Source: Elusimicrobiota bacterium (GTDB lineage: Bacteria; Elusimicrobiota; Elusimicrobia; FEN-1173). From it: a DNA stretch of 7,145 bases. The position numbers and the translations under genes were made by a program. Where the stretch lies: assembly GCA_016207625.1 (NCBI GenBank), contig JACQPF010000317.1, positions 1-7,145 on the forward strand, in the 5' to 3' direction. The notes under the pieces are model-generated. The model searched no databases, was not told the origin of the DNA, and saw only the letters and a program-made list of their open reading frames with translations. Below are positions 1 to 6,579 of this stretch, piece after piece (the first letter of the stretch is position 1; each line of letters starts with the position of its first letter).

Positions 1-238
1 CTTGATAGGTGCTGTCCTTGCCGCCGCTCACGCCGACGACGCAATCGTAATTGTTGCCGTTCTTGGAGCGATAGTCCTCCAACACCCGGAGCAGCTCTTC
101 TTTCCGCTGGGCCCAATCGACGTCCTTTCGGCTCTCGAAATGCCGGCAGGCGCTGCAGACGCCCTGCTCGTTGAAGTGCAAATCCGGCTTTGTTTCCGGC
201 ATGATGCAGCGCCGGCAATATCGAATGTATTTGGTCAT
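1..238 (-). CDS. N-acetyl sugar amidotransferase (PseA/WbpG-like), N-terminal 79 residues, cut by window edge
   Basis: Reading the minus strand from the ATG at 238 gives an open frame of 79 codons that runs off the left edge. It begins MTKYIRYCRRCIMPETKP and has two CxxC pairs (C8/C11 and C28/C31, the second in GVCSAC), a likely zinc-binding knuckle. The ATP-pyrophosphatase P-loop SGGKDS lies at residues 71-76. This order is typical of the N-acetyl sugar amidotransferase family (PseA, WbpG), ATP-dependent cytoplasmic enzymes that convert an acetamido group on a sugar to an acetamidino group. In Campylobacter PseA is needed for the amidino form of pseudaminic acid. It lies 21 nt after the stop of the acetyltransferase gene, with a good Shine-Dalgarno (GAGGTGA). 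The family is clear. The substrate is inferred from the neighbours: a WbpG role on another sugar, or a legionaminic acid branch, cannot be excluded because most of the protein is outside the window. Confidence 0.9.
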   Translation of the reverse strand, partial: MTKYIRYCRRCIMPETKPDLHFNEQGVCSACRHFESRKDVDWAQRKEELLRVLEDYRSKNGNNYDCVVGVSGGKDSTYQ

Positions 239-243
239 GGGGA

Positions 244-250
244 TCACCTC
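244..250 (-). promoter_or_regulatory. Ribosome binding site of the amidotransferase gene
   Basis: The minus strand reads GAGGTGA, 5 nt before the ATG at 238. This fixes the start of the edge-truncated gene. Confidence 0.7.
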
Positions 251-259
251 ACAAAATAT

Positions 260-736
260 TTAAATCGGTATCGCCAGCCGGTAGCACAACCGGCCCTTCA
301 CGCGCTCCAGCCGCTGAAAGACGAACCCAGCCTTCAGAAACGCGACCACGGAGGGGACGTTCTCCGGTTTGATATGGGCCACAAGGGTGCGGACCTTCAA
401 ATCCCGCCGGACAAGTGAAGCGGCTATTTTAAGCGCCTCGCGCCCCACGCCGCGGCCCCGAACCTCGGGATCCACGACGAGGTGGACGTTTCCCACCCTC
501 CCGGCCGCCGATGTCACGCGCACTTGCCCCAGGGGCCGGCGCCGGGAATCTTCCATGATGTAAAGTCGCGACGTTTTGTCCGCCAGCGTCTTCTCAAGCC
601 ATGCGCCGTGCTCGCGCAAACCGATCTTGCCCGTGTTCAAAGAATTCCGCCGCGTGACGGGATCGTTCCGCCAGCGCCGGAGGTTTTCGCCGTCTTCCCA
701 TCGGGCGGGGCGCAACCGCAAATCAGCGTTCGACAT
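260..736 (-). CDS. pseH: GNAT N-acetyltransferase, PseH-like
   Basis: A 158-residue single-domain GNAT enzyme. The N-terminus (RLRPARWEDGENLRRWRNDP, residues 7-26) is the pattern of sugar-amine acetyltransferases in nonulosonic acid loci. The strand leading to the acetyl-CoA loop is at about 82-90 and the pyrophosphate-binding loop RGRGVG at 93-98. The C-terminal half has the usual ENVPSVVAFLKAGF segment. In the Pse pathway PseH uses acetyl-CoA to acetylate the 4-amino group made by PseC, giving the UDP-2,4-diacetamido sugar that PseG hydrolyses. The ATG at 736 is preferred, although a TTG at 742 is in frame. Either start lies inside the end of the synthase gene (14 nt overlap for the ATG), and no strong Shine-Dalgarno is visible, so translation is probably coupled. 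GNAT assignment is secure. The PseH role rests on context, and a different acyl donor is possible. Confidence 0.82.
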   Translation of the reverse strand: MSNADLRLRPARWEDGENLRRWRNDPVTRRNSLNTGKIGLREHGAWLEKTLADKTSRLYIMEDSRRRPLGQVRVTSAAGRVGNVHLVVDPEVRGRGVGREALKIAASLVRRDLKVRTLVAHIKPENVPSVVAFLKAGFVFQRLERVKGRLCYRLAIPI

Positions 737-1781
737 CGTCAAAACCCAAAAGCGCGTACGCCGGAAGATCCCGCCGGGCTTTCTTGCCGAGGATCCCGGG
801 ATAATTCTCTGGCGCCAGGTCCGTTTCCTTCAAGCCCCCCCGGCGCAGCACGGCCGTGTTGCCGTCGGTCAAAAGCTCTCCCGCGGCCACGGGGCGGACG
901 GTGAAAACGCCGCGGCGGTACTCCCTCAACTCCTGCTCCGCGGCGTGAGGCGCCTTTTGCCCCAGCCCCAGGGCTTTTTCCACCCAGCGAATGCGCTGGA
1001 CCATGTCCTTCAACTCCGCCGGTTCCACAGCGAAACTGTGGTCGGGGCCCGGCAAACGGTTGGAAAGCGTAAAATGCTTTTCAATCACGCTTGCGCCCAT
1101 CGCCACGGCGGCCACGGGCGCCGCGACCGGATCCCGGCTGTGGTCCGAGAGCCCCACCGGCAGCCCCCAGTGTTCGCGAAAGGCGGTGAGCACCCGCAAA
1201 TTCATGGATTCGGGCGGCGCGGGATACTTGGCGGTGCACTGCATCACGCACAGGTCCGGGTTCCCGGCGGCCAAAACGGCTTCCACGGTCTTATGCACCT
1301 CTTCGAACGTGGCGCCGCCGGTCGACACCATCAAGGGCTTCCCTTTGCGGGCCGCGTGCCGGACCAGGGGAATGTGGTTCATCTCATAGGACGCGATTTT
1401 ATGCGCCGCCACAAACGGGTCCAACCGGTCCAGGCATTCCTCGTCGAACGCCGTGGCGAGGAAAAGGATCTTCTTATCGGCGCAGGCCTCGGCGATGCGC
1501 GGAATCCAGTCGAAAGGCATTTCCATGTCTTCAATCACCCGGTAGATGGACCGGCTCACGCCGAGAGATTTGAGGTATTCCGGGCTCTCTTCCGTTTTGG
1601 GATAAAGCGTTTGGGCCCGGAACACTTGGAACTTCACCGCATCCGCCCCCGCTTGGGCGGCCACGTCGATGAGCTTCAAGGCCTGATCGAATTTTTTGTC
1701 GTGGTTGGACCCGGCCTCGGCGATGACGAAGGTGGGCTCGCCGTCCCCCACCCTCCGATCCCCGATTTTAATTTTACGCAT
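723..1781 (-). CDS. pseI: Pseudaminic acid synthase / NeuB-family nonulosonic acid synthase
   Basis: A 352-residue protein with the two domains of sialic acid synthases. An N-terminal TIM-barrel NeuB domain covers about 15-255 and a C-terminal SAF (antifreeze-like) domain about 290-350. Visible family motifs are AEAGSNH (21-27), DAVKFQ (47-52), KIASYE (128-133), VSTGGAT (152-158), CTAKYPAP (182-189), GLSDHS (210-215) and EKHFTL (234-239). H214 and H236 match the metal-binding histidines of NeuB. The enzyme condenses phosphoenolpyruvate with the free 6-deoxy-AltdiNAc made by PseG. The KIAS(Y/F)E motif resembles PseI, but AEAGSNH differs from the AELSANH of Campylobacter PseI and GPDHSF is closer to NeuB types. 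The pseudaminic product is therefore mainly inferred from pseB, pseC and pseG next door. The ATG overlaps the pseG stop in ATGCGTAA and follows GGGGGAG (1789-1795). Length is normal. Confidence 0.87.
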   Translation of the reverse strand: MRKIKIGDRRVGDGEPTFVIAEAGSNHDKKFDQALKLIDVAAQAGADAVKFQVFRAQTLYPKTEESPEYLKSLGVSRSIYRVIEDMEMPFDWIPRIAEACADKKILFLATAFDEECLDRLDPFVAAHKIASYEMNHIPLVRHAARKGKPLMVSTGGATFEEVHKTVEAVLAAGNPDLCVMQCTAKYPAPPESMNLRVLTAFREHWGLPVGLSDHSRDPVAAPVAAVAMGASVIEKHFTLSNRLPGPDHSFAVEPAELKDMVQRIRWVEKALGLGQKAPHAAEQELREYRRGVFTVRPVAAGELLTDGNTAVLRRGGLKETDLAPENYPGILGKKARRDLPAYALLGFDDVER

Positions 1782-2736
1782 GGGACAGCTCCCCCATCAA
1801 GGCGTCGGCCACGCGCCGGGCCCCGCGGCCGTCCACCAGGCGCCGCCCTTGAAGCGACATCTTCCGCCGGAAGGCGGGCCGGCCCGCCAACCGTTTGACG
1901 GCCGCGCCCACCCGTCGCAGCAAAGCCGCGCTCTCGATTTCCCCCGCTGGAATAATGGCCCCCGCGCGCGCAAAGCCCTCCATGTTGCGCCGCTGGTTGT
2001 CCGCCAGTTGAATCGCCACGGTGGGAACCCCCATGTAGGCCAGCTCATACAACGTCTGCCCTCCGCCGGAAACGGCGAGGTCGCACGTTTCCAGAAGCGC
2101 TCTCATGTTGGGCGGTGAACGGTGGAGGATGATGCGGGGGTCCCCTGTGCGGACCTGAACCGGGACGTAGGGCCCCGCCACCACATGCAGGCGGACAAAC
2201 GGCAGGGCTTGCCGCGCCGTTTCCACCGCCCGCTCCAGAAGCCCACGGCCGTTGGCGCCCCCCAACACGACCAGCGCCGTTTTCACGGTCCGCCGGACGG
2301 CCTTTTCCGCAGGCGGCGCGAGATATTCTTTGCGCAGAGGATGAAATTTGGGGCCCAACAAGAAACCCGCCGCCGGCGTTCGCGCATAAGAAACGTCCTG
2401 GGCGAAAACGGCGCTGTTGAGAACGAAATCGCAAGGGCACCGGACCCGCCCCAAATCATCGATGACGCAAAAAACGCGGGCCGTGCGGCGGAACTTCAAG
2501 TAATCGGAGGGGCGGAACCGGTAGGAGTCCGCGATGAGCAAGTCCCAGCGGCCCGTGAGCCTCGTTTGGGCGCCGAACCCCTTTGCGCGGATCCACTCGC
2601 GCGTGGGGGCGTCCTCGGTGATGAAGGCCGGTTTCACCCGGTGGAAGCGTTCCAGCGCCTGCGCCAAGGCCATGCACCGGCCCATGTGCCCCAGGCCGAT
2701 GTCGCGCCCCGCGTCCGCGACGATGGCCGTCCTCAC
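1774..2736 (-). CDS. pseG: UDP-2,4-diacetamido-2,4,6-trideoxy-beta-L-altropyranose hydrolase
   Basis: A 320-residue GT-B-fold hydrolase that removes UDP from the acetylated nucleotide sugar, releasing 6-deoxy-AltdiNAc for the synthase. The N-terminus has DAGRDIGLGHMGRCMAL (8-24), in which H17 falls at the same position as the catalytic histidine of Campylobacter PseG. The C-terminal nucleotide-binding half carries SGGGQTLYELAYMGVPT (223-239) followed by QLADNQ (243-248), as in MurG-like folds. The frame is open further upstream, but the GTG at 2736 is the likely start. Starting there puts the conserved block at the N-terminus, an AAGGAGG-type Shine-Dalgarno lies just before it, and it forms a GTGA overlap with the pseC stop. 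The protein is somewhat longer than the 274-residue Campylobacter enzyme but within the family range. It is not fused to PseF or PseH, as happens in some species. Confidence 0.92.
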   Translation of the reverse strand: MRTAIVADAGRDIGLGHMGRCMALAQALERFHRVKPAFITEDAPTREWIRAKGFGAQTRLTGRWDLLIADSYRFRPSDYLKFRRTARVFCVIDDLGRVRCPCDFVLNSAVFAQDVSYARTPAAGFLLGPKFHPLRKEYLAPPAEKAVRRTVKTALVVLGGANGRGLLERAVETARQALPFVRLHVVAGPYVPVQVRTGDPRIILHRSPPNMRALLETCDLAVSGGGQTLYELAYMGVPTVAIQLADNQRRNMEGFARAGAIIPAGEIESAALLRRVGAAVKRLAGRPAFRRKMSLQGRRLVDGRGARRVADALMGELSHA

Positions 2737-3869
2737 GCGGCCTCCTTCAGGAGCCGAAGAAACGTTTGAATCACCGCCTCCTGCTGCGCGTCGGTCAGCA
2801 GGGGATAGATGGGCAAAGAAATGGCCCGGCGGCTGAATTGCTCCGCTTCGGGGCAAAGGCTCTTTTGGTAACCCAACTCCTCATAGTAAGGATGCCGGTA
2901 CACAGGGATATAATGCACTTGCCCCATCACGCCGGCCTCGCGCAAGTTTCGAAAGACAAGGTCGCGCTTGTCCGCCAAGGGCCCTTCGAGAAGGACCACG
3001 AAGAGGTGCCAGGCCGATTCGTCGCCCGGAGCCGGCGGGACAACGGAAAGGTATTGAACGCCCTGAAAAGCGCGAATGTAGCGTTCGGCCAGCGCGCGGC
3101 GGCGCCCCATAAACCGGCCCAGTTTCTTCAACTGGGAGAGCCCCAAAGCGCACTGGATGTCCGTGAGACGGGCGTTGATCCCCAAATGCTGCATTTCGTG
3201 ATACCAGTCGCCCGGAGAGGTGTTCTTCAGCGACGTCTTGGTGATTCCATGGTGGCGGAAACGACGCATCCGCTCGAGATAGCGGGGATCTTTGGTCAGG
3301 ACGGCGCCTCCCTCGCCGGTGGTGATGGATTTGACCGGATGGAAACTGAAGACCGTGAGATCGGCGTAGCTTCCCGCCGGCTTCCCCGTCCAAGCGGCGC
3401 CCAGGGCATGGCAGGCGTCTTCCACCACGATGAGCGACCGCCGGCGCGCGAGGCTCAGAAGGCGGTCCCAGTCACACGGGTGGCCGGCAAAATCCACCGG
3501 CGCCAAAATCTTGGTCCGGGACGTGATGAGCGCTTCGGCTTTTTGCGGGTCCATGTTGCCGGTTTTCGGATCGATGTCCGCGAAAACAACCTTGGCGCCG
3601 GCCCACAGGGCCGCGTTGGCGGTGGCCGCGAACGTGAGGGGCGAGGTAACGACCTCATCGCCTCTTTGCAGGCCCGCCGCGAAATAGGCCCCTTGAAGCG
3701 CGGTGGTGCCGTTGGAAAAAACAACGGCGTGCGGACTTCCGCACGCCCTGGCCAGGGCCTTTTCAAATTCCTCCACCCGGGGGCCCTGGGTCAGGAAATC
3801 GGACCGGAGAGCCTCGACCACGGCCTGGACGTCGTCGTCCTCAATGGTCTGGCGGCCGTAAGGGATCAT
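2733..3869 (-). CDS. pseC: UDP-4-amino-4,6-dideoxy-N-acetyl-beta-L-altrosamine transaminase
   Basis: A 378-residue PLP-dependent aminotransferase of the DegT/DnrJ/EryC1 family. It starts MIPYGRQTIEDDDVQAV and continues SDFLTQGP (23-30), the signature opening of PseC. GTTAL (54-58) contacts the cofactor phosphate, VVEDACHALGA (148-158) supplies the aspartate (D151) for the PLP ring nitrogen, and K180 in FSFHPVKSITTGEGG (175-188, G189 following) is the Schiff-base lysine, three residues from K183 of Helicobacter PseC. It transfers an amino group, usually from glutamate, to C4 of the 4-keto sugar made by PseB. The ATG at 3869 is chosen because homology begins there and it forms an ATGA overlap with the pseB stop. 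A GGAGGG at 3882-3887 is rather far (12 nt), so coupling probably matters. An in-frame start 17 codons upstream would extend into pseB and has no support. Confidence 0.95.
   Translation of the reverse strand: MIPYGRQTIEDDDVQAVVEALRSDFLTQGPRVEEFEKALARACGSPHAVVFSNGTTALQGAYFAAGLQRGDEVVTSPLTFAATANAALWAGAKVVFADIDPKTGNMDPQKAEALITSRTKILAPVDFAGHPCDWDRLLSLARRRSLIVVEDACHALGAAWTGKPAGSYADLTVFSFHPVKSITTGEGGAVLTKDPRYLERMRRFRHHGITKTSLKNTSPGDWYHEMQHLGINARLTDIQCALGLSQLKKLGRFMGRRRALAERYIRAFQGVQYLSVVPPAPGDESAWHLFVVLLEGPLADKRDLVFRNLREAGVMGQVHYIPVYRHPYYEELGYQKSLCPEAEQFSRRAISLPIYPLLTDAQQEAVIQTFLRLLKEAA
2742..2748 (-). promoter_or_regulatory. Ribosome binding site choosing the GTG start of pseG
   Basis: The minus strand reads GAAGGAG, with a further G, 5-6 nt before GTG 2736 and inside the last codons of pseC. 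It decides for the GTG over the in-frame upstream ATG at 2856. Confidence 0.75.
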
Positions 3870-4852
3870 GAATGCGTCAGGCCCTCCACAATTTTGAGCA
3901 GTTCGTTCTTCGTCATCCACTGGGTGTTGGTCTCGCTGGAATAGCGGAACTGGGGGGACAGGAACTTGATGTTCTTTACCGTCGGCCGCTCCTGCGGGTC
4001 GTAGGACGGCAAGACCACGTATCCGTCTTTTCCGTCGTAGGTGCGCGGAGCCTCATCTTCGGTGATCAGCACCTCGTGGATTTTTTCGCCGGGACGGATG
4101 CCCGTCACGTCGATCCGCGCCTGGGGCGCCACCGCCCTGGCCATATCGATGAGACGCATGCTGGGGATCTTGGGCACGAACACTTCCCCGCCCCGCATTT
4201 GCTCGATGCACCGGACCACGAACGCCACGCCCTGCTCCAATGTGAGCCAGAACCGCGTCATGCGCTCGTCGGTCACCGTGAGGCGCCCGGTGGAGCGTTG
4301 GGCCAGGAACAACGGCAGAACGCTCCCCCGGCTGCCCACCACGTTGCCGTAGCGCACGCAACTGAACCGCGTGGAGCGGGGGCCGGTGTAGGCGTTCCCC
4401 TGCACAAAAAGCTTCTCGGCGCAGAGCTTGCTGGCGCCGTAGAGGTTCACCGGGTTCACGGCTTTGTCGGTCGACAGCGCCATCACCCGCGGGATCCCCG
4501 CATCGAGCGCGGCATCGATGACGTTCTGGGCTCCCATGACGTTCGTTTTGATGGCTTCAAAGGGGTTATATTCACACAAAGGGACTTGTTTGAGGGCCGC
4601 GGCATGAACGACAAGAGTCGCCCCTTCCATGGCGCGGCGCAAACGGTCCTTATCGCGCACATCCCCCAAAAAGAAACGCAGCCTTGGATCGCGGAAACGC
4701 TTCTCCATGTCCCACTGCTTCCATTCGTCCCGGCTGAAAATGCGCACCGTTTGAGGTTTGTATTTCTTCAACACGATTTCCGTGAACTTCTGCCCGAAGG
4801 ATCCGGTGCCCCCCGTCAGCAATATCACTTGGTTCTTCCACGAAAACGCCAT
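3866..4852 (-). CDS. pseB: UDP-N-acetylglucosamine 4,6-dehydratase (inverting)
   Basis: A 328-residue extended short-chain dehydrogenase that commits UDP-GlcNAc to the Pse pathway by 4,6-dehydration with C5 inversion, using tightly bound NADP. The Rossmann motif GGTGSFG is at 14-20 and the PseB-typical FSRDEWKQWDM at 39-49. The catalytic set lies in LSTDKAVNPVNLYGASK (126-142): D129, K130, Y138 and K142, matching D132/K133/Y141 of Helicobacter FlaA1. The substrate-binding GIRPGEKIHEVL (251-262) is typical of this family. Length is normal. The ATG at 4852 follows AAGGAGA (4861-4867), and homology begins there. The frame is open upstream through the end of the methyltransferase gene to 5101, but that extension (GC-shadow sequence) has no domain. 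This is the best marker that the locus is pseudaminic rather than legionaminic or neuraminic. Confidence 0.95.
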   Translation of the reverse strand: MAFSWKNQVILLTGGTGSFGQKFTEIVLKKYKPQTVRIFSRDEWKQWDMEKRFRDPRLRFFLGDVRDKDRLRRAMEGATLVVHAAALKQVPLCEYNPFEAIKTNVMGAQNVIDAALDAGIPRVMALSTDKAVNPVNLYGASKLCAEKLFVQGNAYTGPRSTRFSCVRYGNVVGSRGSVLPLFLAQRSTGRLTVTDERMTRFWLTLEQGVAFVVRCIEQMRGGEVFVPKIPSMRLIDMARAVAPQARIDVTGIRPGEKIHEVLITEDEAPRTYDGKDGYVVLPSYDPQERPTVKNIKFLSPQFRYSSETNTQWMTKNELLKIVEGLTHS

Positions 4853-4860
4853 GGTCGGTC

Positions 4861-4867
4861 TCTCCTT
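4861..4867 (-). promoter_or_regulatory. Ribosome binding site of pseB
   Basis: The minus strand reads AAGGAGA, 8 nt before ATG 4852. It lies in the 25-nt gap after the methyltransferase stop and marks pseB as independently initiated despite the long open frame upstream. Confidence 0.75.
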
Positions 4868-4877
4868 ATTTATGGGA

Positions 4878-5501
4878 TCATTTTTGTTTTTTTTCAAACA
4901 TCCAGGTGGTGACGTCATCCCATCCCCGGCGCCGCGACAGGAACCCTTTCCCCAGCAACCGGAGCTCCGGGAACAGCTTCTTGTAAAGAGCCCCGAAGTC
5001 CCGCTTAAACAACGCGCCCTGCTGTCCCCGGTAGGGTATTTCGGTCGGCGTCTCGGCGAAATATTCGCCGCAAAGCACGTAACGGCGCGAACATCTGACA
5101 ATTTCCTGCATCACCAGGGGGAGGAGATCGGGCGGCTGGTGGATGAGCACCCCCATGGTGAACACCAGGTCGAACCGCCCGTCGCGGAAGGGCAAATCCC
5201 GGGCCGGAGACCAGAGCACGTTCATCCCCGGATGATCTTTCTTCAGAACCGCCAGGGCCTTTTCGTTGATGTCAATGCCGTACACGTTCCTCGCGGCAAG
5301 TTTCCGTTCAAGCCACACCAGGTTGGCGCCCACGTTGCATCCCACTTCCAGCGCGCTTTGGACCGGGTATTTGGACAACAACGTAAACCAAAAGGGCCTC
5401 CGGCTGTTGGCGGCATGGAGGTTCCGATCCACGTAATCGGATCCGAACCGCCCCGACCAGAGCTTCTCCAATCGCTGGGCTTCGCTTTTCCCGTTCGTCA
5501 T
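4878..5501 (-). CDS. SAM-dependent methyltransferase, pseudaminic acid biosynthesis-associated type
   Basis: A 207-residue class I methyltransferase. Motif I is ALEVGCNVGANL (50-61), the acidic SAM-ribose loop is GIDINEKA (75-82), and the post-loop strand is FDLVFTMGVLIH (110-121). The N-terminal EKLWSGRFGSDYVDRN (12-27) and the C-terminal YRGQQGALFKRDF block resemble a small methylase family repeatedly annotated as pseudaminic acid biosynthesis-associated. Its acceptor is not established. It could be the nonulosonic acid, a glycan carrying it, or an intermediate. The position directly before pseB, 25 nt away, supports a link to the pathway. The ATG at 5501 follows GAGGA at normal distance and lies 21 nt after the isomerase stop. 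The last codons contain a run of eight A on the coding strand (see findings). The fold is certain, the subfamily likely and the substrate unknown. Confidence 0.88.
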   Translation of the reverse strand: MTNGKSEAQRLEKLWSGRFGSDYVDRNLHAANSRRPFWFTLLSKYPVQSALEVGCNVGANLVWLERKLAARNVYGIDINEKALAVLKKDHPGMNVLWSPARDLPFRDGRFDLVFTMGVLIHQPPDLLPLVMQEIVRCSRRYVLCGEYFAETPTEIPYRGQQGALFKRDFGALYKKLFPELRLLGKGFLSRRRGWDDVTTWMFEKKQK

Positions 5502-5522
5502 ATCGTTTTCCTCACAATCCCG

Positions 5523-6560
5523 TCATTTCGCCCGGCGGTCGTCCAGGCCGAGGCCGTATCTCAAGATGTCGTGAATGTGCAGCACGCCGACGGGACGCCG
5601 ATGTCCGTCGGTCACGACGAGGGAGGTGATCTTGCTGTTCTCCATCCGCATCAGCGCGTCCACGCCGAGGCTCTTGACGTCGATGGTTTTCGGCGGGCTC
5701 GACATGACGTCCCCCGCTTTCTTTTCCAATCGCGCGCTCCCCGCCTGGGCGGCGCGGCGGATGTCGCCGTCCGTGATGATGCCGAACCGGGAGCGCTTCC
5801 CGTCTTGGACCACAATGAGGCCCAACCCTCCGGCGGAGATCAGCGGGGCGATCTCCTTGAGCGACTGGTCCGCCCGGGCGCGGGGGAACTCGTGCCGCAT
5901 CAGCTGAGCCACGGGCGCGTACAGCCGGCCCCCCAACGACCCCGCCGGGTGGAGCGCCGCGAAATCCTTGGCCTGCAGTTTCATGAGGCGGCTGACGGTC
6001 ACGGCCAGCGCGTCCCCGAGGGCGAGAGCCGCGGTGCTGGAGGTGGTCGGGGCCAGGCCCAAGACGCAGGCCTCCTCTTCCACGCCCGTCGTCAAAATGA
6101 GGTCCGCCAACCGGCCCAAACCGCCGCCCGTTCCCCCCACGATGGCGATGATGGGCACCCGGTGGTATTTTTTCGCGACGAGGAGGAAGGACATCAGTTC
6201 GCTCGTGTTTCCGCTGTGGGATATGGCGATGAGGAGGTCCCCGGACTGAAGCATGCCCAGGTCCCCGTGGACGCCTTCCGTGGGGTGCACGTAGAACGCG
6301 GACCGGCCCAGGCTGGCGAGGGTGCTGGCGAGCTTTTGGGCGATGAAGCCCGACTTGCCGACCCCGGTCGTCACGACCTTCCCGCGGCAGGCCGCCACGG
6401 CCTTCACCGCCCGGCAAAAACGAGCGTCCAGGGTCCGGCGCACCACCATCAATGCGTCGGCCTCCTCTTCGAGGACGCGTCGGCCTTCCTGAAGCCACTG
6501 CGTGTCGTCGGCATGGTCTCTCATGGGCGGGCGGCTCTTTCGCGATTGACGTGGGTTCAT
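5523..6560 (-). CDS. kdsD/kpsF: Arabinose-5-phosphate isomerase, KdsD/KpsF family (SIS-CBS-CBS)
   Basis: A 345-residue protein with an N-terminal SIS domain (about 50-190) and two CBS domains (about 220-275 and 283-337), the architecture of KdsD/KpsF/GutQ. The family interconverts ribulose-5-phosphate and arabinose-5-phosphate, the first step to Kdo of LPS and some capsules. Catalytic positions are recognisable: K69 in GVGKSG (66-71), E121 in SHSGNTSE (114-121), the glutamate before AC.LGLAPT (E163) and H204 in LHPAGSLG (203-210). FYVHPTEGVHGDLGML is also diagnostic. No kdsA, kdsB or kdsC is in the window. ATG 6560 is preferred because it follows GGAAGGGGAG, giving a basic 12-residue leader. 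M13 (6524) would also give a complete enzyme. It lies 19 nt after the regulator stop, so it is probably cotranscribed. Activity on another sugar phosphate cannot be excluded. Confidence 0.92.
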   Translation of the reverse strand: MNPRQSRKSRPPMRDHADDTQWLQEGRRVLEEEADALMVVRRTLDARFCRAVKAVAACRGKVVTTGVGKSGFIAQKLASTLASLGRSAFYVHPTEGVHGDLGMLQSGDLLIAISHSGNTSELMSFLLVAKKYHRVPIIAIVGGTGGGLGRLADLILTTGVEEEACVLGLAPTTSSTAALALGDALAVTVSRLMKLQAKDFAALHPAGSLGGRLYAPVAQLMRHEFPRARADQSLKEIAPLISAGGLGLIVVQDGKRSRFGIITDGDIRRAAQAGSARLEKKAGDVMSSPPKTIDVKSLGVDALMRMENSKITSLVVTDGHRRPVGVLHIHDILRYGLGLDDRRAK

Positions 6561-6579
6561 CTGTTTGTCTCCCCTTCCG

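Noticed and set aside
576..1898. A 440-codon open frame on the plus strand
   Set aside because: It is antisense to the acetyltransferase and synthase genes and has no recognisable domain. It is a codon-bias shadow.
2766..3944. A 392-codon open frame on the plus strand
   Set aside because: It lies opposite pseC, whose active-site lysine and other motifs are intact. No plus-strand motif or ribosome site supports it.
4878..4895. T-rich stretch as a possible rho-independent terminator
   Set aside because: The T run is on the plus strand, while transcription is on the minus strand where it reads as A. No GC-rich hairpin precedes it in the right direction.
3866..5101. PseB with an 83-residue N-terminal extension
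   Set aside because: The extension overlaps the methylase gene in another frame, has no domain, and the ATG at 4852 has its own Shine-Dalgarno and matches family length. The open frame is kept only as part of the slippage observation.
5512..6498. A 328-codon minus-strand frame overlapping the isomerase
   Set aside because: Its translation is Arg/Gly/Pro-rich without motifs, whereas the overlapping frame encodes full SIS and CBS domains.
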